A stretch of DNA of 64,000 nucleotides, from the NCBI GenBank assembly GCA_022835595.1, contig BQUP01000004.1:372001-436000 (forward strand), in the 5' to 3' direction. A program made the translations under genes and the position numbers. The notes under the pieces are model-generated. The model was given only the letters and a program-made list of their open reading frames with translations. It made no database searches and was not told the origin of the DNA. This document shows, piece by piece, positions 51,091-64,000 of this stretch. Positions within the stretch are counted from its first letter, which is position 1. Every line of letters begins with the position of its first letter. Source of the DNA: Cystobasidium ongulense (Eukaryota; Basidiomycota; Cystobasidiomycetes; Cystobasidiales; Cystobasidiaceae).

Positions 51091-51752
51091 AAAGTCTGAA
51101 GAAGACCGCTGTTCAACACGTCACACCAATTATGACTGAGCCAACGGTCACACGCAGTACTAGTTAGTATGCGAGATGTCTGCAATTTTGTAGCATAGTA
51201 CCCTTCATTTAATACCCTTTGCGTTTTGTTCATTCTCACTTCGCTTCAGTCACACGTCAGTCGGAGGCACCACGTGGTCGCTTGCCCTTTTTCGGTTCTT
51301 GTGAAACCTTCAAGTTGCGGTGTCTGTTGGAATACTCCCGCCCATAGCTAACCGCTGGAGACTTCGTGCAACAATATCATAAATCATGTCCCGTGGCGAT
51401 GTCAAGTCCGAGACTTAGTGACAGGGACTTTCCTTGTTACAGAGCCAAGGTAGAGGAGTGAAGATGCGTTGTATTTCACGTGCCATTGTCAACATGCGAG
51501 GTCCTATAGCTTTTATACACTTTTATGAACAAGATTACTTAACATCAGGTGAAACGTGACTACTACTCCCAAGCGAGGGCCCGACAAAGATCTGTCTGGG
51601 ACCTTTAACCATTACCTAATTAAGCCATCCTTATATCCGAAGTCCTCACGATAAGATTGCAAGGGAAGATATACGTTCTTGGTGAACGCATTCCCTCAAG
51701 ACTAAAAGACAATGATTGCAATTTTGTTGATGCTCTCTGATCTTGCAGACAT
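51091..51752. other. Convergent 3' intergenic region
   Basis: 662 bases between the 3' ends of the Gfd2-like (+) and MFS transporter (-) genes. No gene, repeat or RNA recognised. Confidence 0.4.
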
Positions 51753-53547
51753 TTACAATAGGTAAACGTAGTAAGGATTCTTCTTGTCTGTTTGATCTTC
51801 TAGACCGGCTTCACCGTGCACTTCGGAGTCATCCGCCTCAACGAACTTGCGGTCCATCGAGTGGTCGGTGATCTTGGCAGGTAGGCCGAGTGCTACACGC
51901 TGTGCCTCCTTCTTTCTGTTGAGGTACATGATGTTGAAGATCTGGAGGACATAGACACCGCCGCAGATGACGAAGATGGTCATGATACCCTTCATGGCTG
52001 GGTTGTAATTTGGCGCATCCTTAGAGTTGAAGAGATATGGAGCGACGATGTTTCCGACAGCAGATGCGGCGTTGAAAGCTGTGTAATATGTTGTCTTCTT
52101 GGACTGTCCAGCAACGCACCCGCCCATCCAAGCGAGAATGAGAGCTGAAAACGGAGGAATCAGAACAATGAAATTGCCACCAACAGATAATCGTGGTCAA
52201 GCTTACGATTCATGGCGAAGAGGAAAGCGCAGAGATAGTAACCAAGTAGGAGTGGTCCTTGATTTGCCTTTGTCTTGGGTAGAGCGTAGAGGAGAGCGAC
52301 ACCAACGACGACAGGGATAGTGAAGGCGAAAAGAATGGCACCCTTGTATGCGAACTTGACGGCCAACCATGAGGCGAGAATGATCATGGCGAATTGCAGG
52401 AAGCCGAAAGGCATGTTGAGGAGAACAGCCTGATCAGGTGTGAAGCCTACGAGCGATTGAAGAATGATAGGACCAAAGACATTGGTGGTAGAGGCACCAG
52501 CGTTGACGCAGAATGTAGCGATGAGGAAAAGATATAGCTTTGGCTCGGTGAAGGCTTCGACGGACTGCTCGAATCTGAACTTCTGGGAGACGATACCTTG
52601 TTGGTTGGCCTTGAGACGCTCGACAGCCTTGAGTCTGTCTTCGGGTGACAAAAATTTGGCCTCGCCTGGGCTGTCAGCGACAAGGAACCAAGCGAGAATA
52701 CCAACGATGATAGTGAGGAGGCCGAAGAAGAGATAGATGATCTGATAGACGTGGAGTTTGCTGTTGGGAATACGGGCAAGTCCATAGCAGACAGCCGAGC
52801 AGAAGATTGTAGCTAGACCATTTGTACCGTACCAGCAGGCGACGCGGAGAGGCTGCTCTGTTCGGCGGTAGAAGGAGATGGTGATGACGGAGAAGAGTGG
52901 GATTGCAGCGGCCTCGAACCATCCCAGAAGGAAACGGCACGCAGCTAGTCCGGCGAAGTTGGTCGAGCCAGCCATACCGCAGAGTGAAACGGCCCAGCAG
53001 ATAACAATGGCGGACATGAAGACGTGATAGCGCATCTTGACGATGAGGAAGGCAGCAAGAGGCTGAGCAGCGAGCTGAGCATAGTATCCGATAGCGCCGA
53101 TTGTGCTGTACTGGTTGCCAACAAGTCCTGCATCCCTCTTCAAACCGTAAACGGCGGAGAGACCGATAATGGTTTTATCCTGATTGATGCGAGTCAGCTA
53201 TTTGGAAGACATCTCTGCCTGGGAAGCGGGTGAAACCTACAGCGATCTGAAGGAAGTAAATGACCATCAAGAAGGGAAGGACGTAGAGATCTGTTTTCCG
53301 GCGAATGCGGTCGTTCTGGGGAGGTCACGGGGCATCAGCATGGGTATGTTTGATTTGGTGAGCAGTGGGGCAGAAAGCATATGCATGCTGACGCGCTTGC
53401 CACTTTTTGGCTCACATCTTCAGCTGTGCAAACAACACCCGAAGAGGCTCCATGTTGGACGGATCCCTTTTCGACAGATGGGTCATCAATATGGCTATCG
53501 GTATTCTGCAGCTTGTCTGCGCCCAAGTCGGCGACGTTGCTGGCCAT
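51753..53547 (-). CDS. MFS permease, allantoate/anion:cation symporter (Dal5-like) family
   Basis: Four exons join in frame: 53547-53404, 53315-53241, 53179-52207 and 52144-51753, giving 527 residues. The family marks are RRKTDLYVLPFLMVIYFLQ in TM1, DKTIIGLSAVYGLKRDAGL, then FLLGWFEAAAIPLFSVI and FYRRTEQPLRVACWYG. A WFLVADSPGEAKFLSPEDR cytoplasmic loop and six further helices follow (PLILAWMGGCVAGQSKKTT near the end). Dal5-type transporters import allantoate, ureidosuccinate, vitamins such as nicotinate or biotin precursors, or dipeptides; the substrate here is not certain. The N- and C-termini are acidic and cytosolic. Codon use is stronger (more C/G third bases) than in neighbouring genes, suggesting good expression. 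The gene shares its 1.37-kb upstream region with ATG6. Confidence 0.9.
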
Positions 53548-54916
53548 TTTTGGTCCCTGCGAAGAAGGTCTTGCTTGGTTCTGGAGAAGTCTTGAGAAAA
53601 AGGCTGTCGTTGACAAGGATGAGTGTGGATGAAAGAAAGAAGGAAAGCTGGGGAAGAAGAAGAAGATGGGCCTCCTCGTCAGGAGGCCATATGTACTGGG
53701 GGCGTTCTTTCCTGCGTCGCCGGCTAGTTGCGGCGAGCGAAAAGCCAGCGGCTAGAGGAGCGCCGCAAAGCTAGATCGGATCGAGCTCTAAGCTGGGGCG
53801 GAGGTGCCCCCGAAAAGGCCTTCAAGGTGAGGAGAAGGTCCGATCGCGTGCGTCTCGGTAATCCAACTTTCCGGAGGTGAGAAATCCAATTCGACGGCCA
53901 GCGAAAAGCGGAAAGCAAACCTTTTCTTGGCAGGAGGAGCGGTGCACTAAAGTTGTTTCAGGGCGTTAAGAATGAGTGTGGGCTTCTCCTTCCGCTGATA
54001 AGCGGTTCCTACAGGACCGAGGAAAAACGGTTATGCAAGTCACCCTAAGACAAGCAATTGACTTTACGAAACAGATATCGTAGATGTATTCACTGGAAAA
54101 GGTACTTACCGTAATTCGTACCCAACTCTTCACCGTACACAACGTTTGTAGCTTACCGGTGCTGCCGGTGACCTCCACTTACCGGGCCTTGTTAGATGAA
54201 GCTAGAACAAAACTCTACAAGTACAGACGGTTCTCGAAGGCTCACTAAAACTCTTCAAGCTGCAGCGCTGCGGACTTTGGGTACGTTCAAGGGGCGGCTT
54301 GCAGACCCGCGAGAACGAAGGGTGAATGATGTATCGTAGTTTAATCGCCCGACACGCCTCCGTATGACTTATAGTCATCGGTAAGCGATGTACAACACCG
54401 GTATGAATATATCATAGGCGTAGCGGTTAGTACAGCCAGGTATCCGTGACCCACATCCGCATCAATGGAACTTGCAGCCTTTTGTTCCCTAATTGAAGAT
54501 TCCGGTAAACCAGTGGCGGTAAGCCAGGAAGAGGTCAGATGGCACAGGCGGCCATGGTACCAACAAGGTGCAGATCATTTTCCACCAGAATCGCGCCTGG
54601 AGTTCCAAGTTTCGTTTGCCGGGTGGCATGTTGTTCATAACTTCATAAGTATTTCAGAAAGGTGCTTGCGGAGATTGATATGCAGACAAAGTCACCCGGG
54701 TATTGCATTAGTGTCAGCCTGTAGTCCTGCTTGAGACTGTGCAGTTGACGCAGAAGAGCTCCCGCCGGAAAAGCGCATGCAGGTCCTTGAGCTTCATATA
54801 GATGCTTGCGTCGAGTCCAACGTCGCCACAACCCAGCTTATGTCGTTGTCAACGCAGCTTGAACTGGACCCGATGCAGAACAGCAGACGCAGCAGGTCGA
54901 TGTAGTGCTGGCTACT
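53548..54916. promoter_or_regulatory. Divergent upstream region (Dal5-like permease / ATG6)
   Basis: 1369 bases without a convincing gene; the longest frame (54465-54734) has no protein-like features. A GATAAG site sits inside the inverted repeat CCGCT-GATA-AGCGG at 53992-54005; GATA factors control nitrogen-catabolite genes in fungi. Confidence 0.45.
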
Positions 54917-56397
54917 ATGACTTCAAACCCTAGCTCTGGAGCGCCGTCAGCGTACACCTGCGGGCGCTGTCGTCAGCCTCTGACCGTCCGCATCACAGCA
55001 GGCGCAGCAGGCGCACTTGCTGCCCAGCTAGCAAGCCAGAGCATCGGCGAATCACAATATGACCTGCTGGCTTCTCAGATAGTAACACACGCACCCAATG
55101 GAGAGAAGGGCGCTGATCTAGGCGTTGAAGCTATCTTGCAAAGCCATGCCAGTCCATTGATTCCGCGCAAGATTGTTGGCGGTGGAAGTGGCATCAAGCC
55201 TGCAAGTGCACTGCAGCGACACTTCGACACCCTCAGCTCGCAGTCAGAAGCAGATCATCCTCTATGTACCGAGTGCTCAAAAGCATGGTTTGCGCACATG
55301 TCCGAAGTCGTGGAAGAGCAGAAGCAGACGCGCGAGTTGCTTCTTGAATACGAACAGGATGTCAAAGCTCGCAAGGCTCAACTGGATGAACGTAATGAAT
55401 GGCTGCAAAAGGACACCGCTCGTATGGAGAAGGAGGAAGAGCTGCTTAAAACCCATCTGCTGCAGATGGAAAAGCAGAAGACCGACCTGGATGACGAGCT
55501 TCGTCAACTAGACGAGGAGGAGAAAGCTCTTGAAGCAGAGGAGACAGAGTACGCTACGGTCAACTCGTGCTATTACCCTAATCTTCATTGTTCCTGACTT
55601 GACATCTACACTATTTCACAGGTTCTGGCAAGCTCACTCGAGCTATCTTGCCGAGTATCATACTCAAGTCGAAGCTTCTCGTTCTTTGTTACTCTCGTAT
55701 ACATCGGCCCTGAATACATTGGAGAAGCTTCAGAAGACGAACGTATATGCAGATGCATTCAATATCGGACACGATGGTGGTCTCGCCACGATCAATGGTC
55801 TGCGCTTTGGACGTCTTCCGGCAGTCCAAGTTGAGTGGGGCGAAATTAATGCTGCTTGGGGATATACACTCCTGCTTCTCAAGACTATAGCGAGAAAGCT
55901 GTCATATGAGATATCAGGGTACCGTCTTATTCCGATGGGCAGCTTCAGCAAGATTGAAAAGATTTCAGCCTCAGGAGAGAGGCCATCCGTACTAGAATTG
56001 TAGGCTTCCTTCCTCCCTTTCTAGCCATCAGTCTCGCTAATTCATGACTTGTTATCGTTTTATTAGGTACGGATCCGGCGACTGGGCTCTTGGTAGACTG
56101 CTTCAGAACAGACGCTTTGACAGCGCGATGGTAGCCTTCCTAGAGTGTCTTAGGCAGGTTATCGAATTTGCCGAGGATAGAGCCCACGAGGAGGGTTTTG
56201 ATCTTCGTATACCACATCAGTACGCTACCATTGTGTACGGTCATCAAGGGCAAATCAGCTGACTTTATAACAGAGTTCACAAGGACAAGATTGGCGAAGT
56301 CAGCATTCGACTTGGCAACAGCGACGAGACGTGGACAAGAGCCTTGCGCCATGTCTTGTTGGATCTCAAAATACTTCTGGCAGATGCAGTGCGATGA
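54917..56397 (+). CDS. ATG6: Autophagy protein Atg6/Vps30 (Beclin 1)
   Basis: Four exons join in frame: 54917-55548, 55622-55999, 56067-56219 and 56274-56397, giving 428 residues. The N-terminus carries the CxxC motif CGRCRQPL and, further on, HPLCTECSKAW. A long coiled coil (about 130-215, EEQKQTRELLLEYEQDVKAR) pairs with Atg14 or Vps38. The C-terminal evolutionarily conserved domain shows FWQAHSSYLAEYHT, NVYADAFNIGHDGGLATING, LPAVQVEWGEINAAWGYTLL, YGSGDW and a membrane-facing end at ALRHVLLDLKILLADA. Atg6 is a regulatory subunit of the PI3-kinase Vps34 complexes I (autophagy) and II (endosome). Start at MTSNPSS; a Met four codons upstream is also possible. Length fits fungal Atg6, which is often 400-500 residues. 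Confidence 0.93.
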
Positions 56398-56516
56398 AAC
56401 GTGACGGCGGTAATGGCGCAAAGCGATATAGACTGCTGTTGTTGTATGATTAGATTGTTGCATACCTGCAAATCTACCCGGCCTTGGACGTAAACATCCC
56501 CAATTTAGCTACCAGA

Positions 56517-60329
<3,813 letters not shown>

Positions 60330-62569
60330 CTAGTTTATAGGAAGCTTTGCCAATTCTACCACCTCAACGTACCGCATCCATACCTCCTGCAGACTCGCAA
60401 CTTGCCGAGCGTTGGACGGCCAATCATGGCCGAACTTGATCTCTACAGACATGGTCGACAGTCATCATTAGTCTGGTCTGAGAAGAATGTAATGTCCAAA
60501 CTCACTCTTGAGCTTTCTTCTCTGCTCCGCCAATGTTGGCATCAAGCCTAGGGCGGATCTCCTGTAAGCGATTTTGTGTTAGAAAAGGAATTGTGCATTC
60601 AGTCTAGCTAGGACTTTTAAGCTCACCAGACAATGGGATCATACCCCGAAGCATCCTTCTTGTTGAATTGAAGTATTTCCAGCTTGCCGAATGGTCTGAA
60701 AAGGGTGGATGGTTGATAAACAGGCAGACTTCCCGGCTCCATAGACAAGTGGGTCAAGTTGACGCAGTGTGCTAGTGCTCTGTCAAAGACACTCGATGGA
60801 GCACGTCCTCCCGGACTCCATGCATCTCCTCTTCCGTGCCAGCCCGCGTGTCCAGTACCGTTCCTAACGTCAGGCTCTATTATCTGATTGCCAATTAAGG
60901 TTAAGCTCAGTAGACTCTGTCCATGTTCCATAAGGATCTGGCACAAGTCACGAAGCTGAAGGGATCCAACTGTGCATAAAGATAAATGAGTCAAGTGATG
61001 AGATGCACCTTCCAGCACATGATAAAGTCGTCCGACGAGCCGGACTTTCTCCAAAGACAGGTTCTTCAAAGGACACATTGCTGAAAGTGTGTCACCAGAA
61101 TTTTCCATTCGATGCGTGAGCGGGTCGTCGACTCGCAAAACTAGCCTTGCCAGTCGAAGCTCTTGAAGACTAGGCCAGTCTCCAAAGAGAGATCGCGGGC
61201 CGTGTGTTCCGAACTGGAACAGGACGAGATAGTTTTACTAATCAGCCCATCTACCTCAGTCGGGCAGCCCTTCGCCTACCTCTAACTCTTTCTAGGCGTG
61301 CGTAACATCAGGTTAGTAGGCAACTTGTATATAGGCGTACATCTGGCACTCACGCCGTGCCAAGCGTAGGCGCCAGGGTCCATAGTAACTTTTTCTATCC
61401 GGGGAGCGATATTGCTAAGTATCACTTTCGTCGCACCGAACGTAGCCATCTATAGGGCAAACTGTCTTAACCAGTTCTAGAGTTTCCTAATTTAAGCGAT
61501 AGGAGAGAGACTTACATTCAAAAATTGCAAATTGTTCGCTTCGGAGCAAAGCGTGAGAAGCAGAATGAATTGAATTGGTGAAGGTAGTGCTTCTCTCAAT
61601 GCGTCTTGCTTGGAGACAGATGGATCTGGAGGTTGAAAGCTGAATTTCATGCTCTTCACTACTTCAGATAGAGATCTGTTTATTTATGAGAACTGATTGT
61701 CAGATTCGATACAGACTTATGCCATAAAGATATCCTACCTTCGGTTTGTTAGTAGATCTATAAGATTGTCGCACCGTGACTTGGTCGATACATCCAAATC
61801 AGACACTGATGTAGCCTTGCTCTGATCAGTAATAAGCTATGAAGGATGAGGATACATGGCAACCTACAATCCACAAACATTAAAGTTCGACATGGTAGGA
61901 CCCAAGCCTTTCCGATCAGACAGAAAGCTTGTAAATTGTTCTTATCAAACTCATCCTGTTGCAGTACGCGTGCAATGATTCTAGAATTCGCCATAGGATG
62001 TAAAGTAGGATCTGCAGGACATGGTCGACTTTCTAATTTTTTCTTCAATCGTTTTACTTCACGCTTATTGAAAAGTATTTCAGCGGCTTCTTTATCTGCA
62101 TTTTCTTTTGCTTTTTTATCTGCTTCGGCTGAATCCCATGCTGCTACTGCTGCTATATACTCGGCTTGACGTTTTACCTCTAATTCCTCGCAGACCTGTT
62201 GTAATGAAACCAAGTAGTCAATTACACACGTTTCCGAAGATAAGGCTTGTAAGCTGGCGCCACCATGATAGGAATCGTATTACTTTTGTTATGGTCACTT
62301 GCATGTCCCCGAGCTTTTTCATAGCTTCAGCCAAGTGCGGCTATAAGTGAGAGTATCAGTGAAGAAGCCGTTGGGATAAATCAGTATACTTTGCGATTTC
62401 CGTTTCGACACGCCAGCCCAACGTGAAATGCTAGCACCAGCATATGAGGCGCCGACAATGGCTCTTGAACAGTACACTGCTAGTGGTGGAAGACTAAACA
62501 GCTTACCAAGGGCGACTCGACCGCCTTTGGCGGCTCTGGTCTCTTCTTTTTCTCATCTTCAGCCGCCAT
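60330..62569 (-). CDS. Unknown leucine-rich-repeat-like protein
   Basis: A multi-exon gene (about ten exons). Exon 1 is 62569-62507; the 3' end is 60561-60506 then 60442-60330, all in frame; internal borders were read but not all fixed. The N-terminus is charged and helical (HLAEAMKKLGDMQVTITK, then VCEELEVKRQAEYIAAV and a Lys/Glu-rich coiled coil). From the middle on there are leucine-rich units with the spacing of LRR proteins: IQFILLLTLCSEANNLQFLN, SLQELRLARLVL, LKNLSLEKVRLV, LTHLSLCTVGSLQLRDL, LLSLTLIGNQI, LTHLSMEPG and LEILQFN. No F-box is visible, although fungal LRR proteins of this size are often F-box adaptors. The C-terminus is KIKFGHDWPSNARQVASL and ends LAKLPIN. No function assigned. 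Confidence 0.65.
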
Positions 62570-63804
62570 GATGGAACCCAATCGAGGGTATTAGCTTTGG
62601 TGAGTTCCAGTACAGAGTGCTGAAGAGAACGAATGAGAGCAGAGGGATGGGAGCGTATGGGTAGGCAAGAGGCAGAAGTACAAGTACAGCTGAAGGCCTG
62701 TCGTGTCGCTTCTGTGGTAGCGAGTATGTTCGACAGGCAGACGCTGCTTTTTGATTGAACTTGGACATTGTTTGGCCAGACACGAGCATAGAGGACGACG
62801 CGTAGCTGGAAGATCAAGCTCTTTGGGTCCGGGCAATCAGTATGTTCTAGTGAGACTTCCTTGATACCTCAGTCATGGTGATGCATGTCGACTATGAGTA
62901 CGAAGCAGACGAGTACCGTGCGACCTTCGAATTCAAGAGGCGCGACTTTATGCGGGACACTCGCTCTGCAATGCCACAAGCAATAAGCTGGTCTGCATCA
63001 GAGTACGCATGAAGCTCTGCAGTGGTATTGTTTCATTCCCTCCGCGTCTTAACAGAACGAGGAGCATCATGTCGTGTAGCGCTCGGTCTGAGTTGTAAAT
63101 CAGCTGAATTTCTTGCCCACCTCCAAATCGCTTTCGTTTGTTGAAAGTGGACCGGATTGCTCCGACTGTCTCAGCTCAGCTCCTGTCAACTTGCTGATAA
63201 GAAGACAAACACCTGAACCTAAAAGATCGCTGGCCGAACTTGGCCATCAGCGCTGATGAGCAGAGATTTCCACCTCTTCATCTTGGGAAAGATGGTCTTG
63301 TGATTTACTTTCTGATCACGTGAGCGGCGCTTTCCAGACGGGAAAGACGGCTTCCAAGCCAAAGCACAGCCAAGTTGCGCCTGCAGACACGCATCACACG
63401 GTCAACAGCTCATGTAAATCACATTTCAGGCAGGCCTCTGCCCGTCCACTCTCTTCTCTTATCAGGAATTTCCGCCACCGCATGATGCAGCGAGGTCAGG
63501 TGACTGGATCACGCCTCGAGGACGAGCATTGCGAGAATTGTTTAGGCGGGCGTGTGCAGCTCTGATTCGAGGTGGATATGCACGGTGTGACTGGTATTCA
63601 GCGTGACCATCTCTACAAGCTTGCATGGTCGCAAGTCAGCTGGACATGCTCGTCCATCCATTCCGGGCTGCAGTGATGGGAAAGAACTGAAAACCAAAGC
63701 AGACCTCTTGCCTTTCTTTCTTTCTTTCGCAACCCATCCCTTCTTGCTCAGCCCGCACATTCTGATTCCATACCACCCTACTACTCAATCCTATCATCAT
63801 CATC
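62570..63804. promoter_or_regulatory. Divergent upstream region (LRR-like / ammonia-lyase)
   Basis: About 1.24 kb between diverging genes. A CTTT/TTTC simple repeat (63711-63728) and a CAT run lie just before the ammonia-lyase start, in a pyrimidine-rich leader. No gene seen in the remainder. Confidence 0.4.
63711..63728 (+). repeat. TTTC microsatellite in the ammonia-lyase leader
   Basis: About four TTTC units in tandem, within a pyrimidine-rich leader typical of highly expressed fungal genes. Confidence 0.7.
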
Positions 63805-64000
63805 ATGGTCACCAACGGCACCAACGGCAGCAGCAGGGCGATGTAAGTCGGCATCATCAATAATATAGTGCTGCACGTGTCCGCTAATTCGCGATGATTG
63901 TTCACAGTCAGCCATTTTCAACCTACTCCAGGATACAGGAGCTCACAGGCAAAGGCAGCAATGAAACCGCAGTCGTAGACGGTCACTCGCTCTCCATCGC
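63805..64000 (+). CDS. N-terminus of a phenylalanine/histidine ammonia-lyase-like enzyme (3' end outside window)
   Basis: Exons 63805-63842 and 63908 onward join in frame (AT|T, intron GTAAGT...CACAG, 65 nt). The 44 visible residues begin MVTNGTNGSSRAI and continue to TGKGSNETAVVDGHSLSIA. The last part matches the start of aromatic amino-acid lyases, where a variable leader is followed by a strand and turn of the form V-x-L/V-D-G-x-S-L-x-I/L-A before the first helices. Basidiomycete phenylalanine ammonia-lyase converts Phe to trans-cinnamate through the autocatalytic MIO cofactor; that Ala-Ser-Gly site would lie beyond the window. The call rests on this short segment, so histidine or tyrosine specificity cannot be excluded. 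Confidence 0.55.

Noticed and set aside
54411-54470. tRNA-like A-box (GTAGCGGTTAGTAC)
   Set aside because: No B-box or T-arm follows and no acceptor stem can be paired.
54465-54734. 89-codon frame between the MFS and ATG6 genes
   Set aside because: No domain, no splice partners, and a composition like intergenic sequence.

Overview
This is a gene-dense stretch of a fungal nuclear genome, most likely a basidiomycete. Nearly every gene is cut by several short introns, mostly 50-110 nt, with GT-AG borders and a CTGAC/CTAAC-like branch site about 20 nt before the acceptor. The gene set (DASH subunit Dad1, PalB/Rim13 calpain, a Dal5-type permease, Nab2, haspin, and a phenylalanine/histidine ammonia-lyase-like start at the right edge) fits a basidiomycete; I cannot place it below phylum. 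Base composition is fairly balanced. I see no tRNA, rRNA, transposon, virus-derived element or CRISPR array. About 27 protein genes are supported, two of them cut by the window ends.

Layout. 0-4 kb: the tail of a Ser-rich protein, a mitochondrial YciI-like protein (-) and a Golgi-type glycosyltransferase (+). 4-8.6 kb: two tandem tetraspan membrane proteins (-) resembling the Sur7/PalI family. 9-13 kb: an EF-hand MscS channel (+). 13-19 kb: PalB/Rim13-like calpain and the PKA catalytic subunit (both -). 20-22 kb: a third member of the tetraspan family (+). 22-32 kb: a 1296-residue unknown nuclear-type protein, the mitochondrial rRNA methyltransferase Mrm2 and haspin kinase (all -). 32-44 kb: a CPSF6-like RRM protein, an unknown protein with a twin CX3C motif, NAP1, a GT25 glycosyltransferase and Nab2 (all +). 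44-51 kb: mitoribosomal uS2 (-), a FAD oxidoreductase (+), DASH subunit Dad1 (-), a PQ-loop membrane protein (-) and a Gfd2-like RNase H-fold protein (+). 51-64 kb: an allantoate-permease-type MFS transporter (-), ATG6/Beclin (+), alanyl-tRNA synthetase (-), a leucine-rich-repeat-like protein (-) and the start of an ammonia-lyase (+).

Most neighbours are unrelated housekeeping genes. Possible functional links are PalB (a pH-signalling protease) within 12 kb of three PalI/Sur7-like proteins, and a nitrogen-type permease that shares an upstream region with the autophagy gene ATG6. Reading frames and splice phases were joined by hand. Where exon coordinates are given, the phases were checked to keep one open frame, but no transcript data support them.

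The most notable observations are the three-member tetraspan family with conserved micro-exons but unrelated outer loops, a probable 4-nt micro-exon, two GC-AG introns, an Asn-to-Asp change in the PalB catalytic triad, a possible new Cys/His zinc-binding module, and a twin in-frame start in alanyl-tRNA synthetase.
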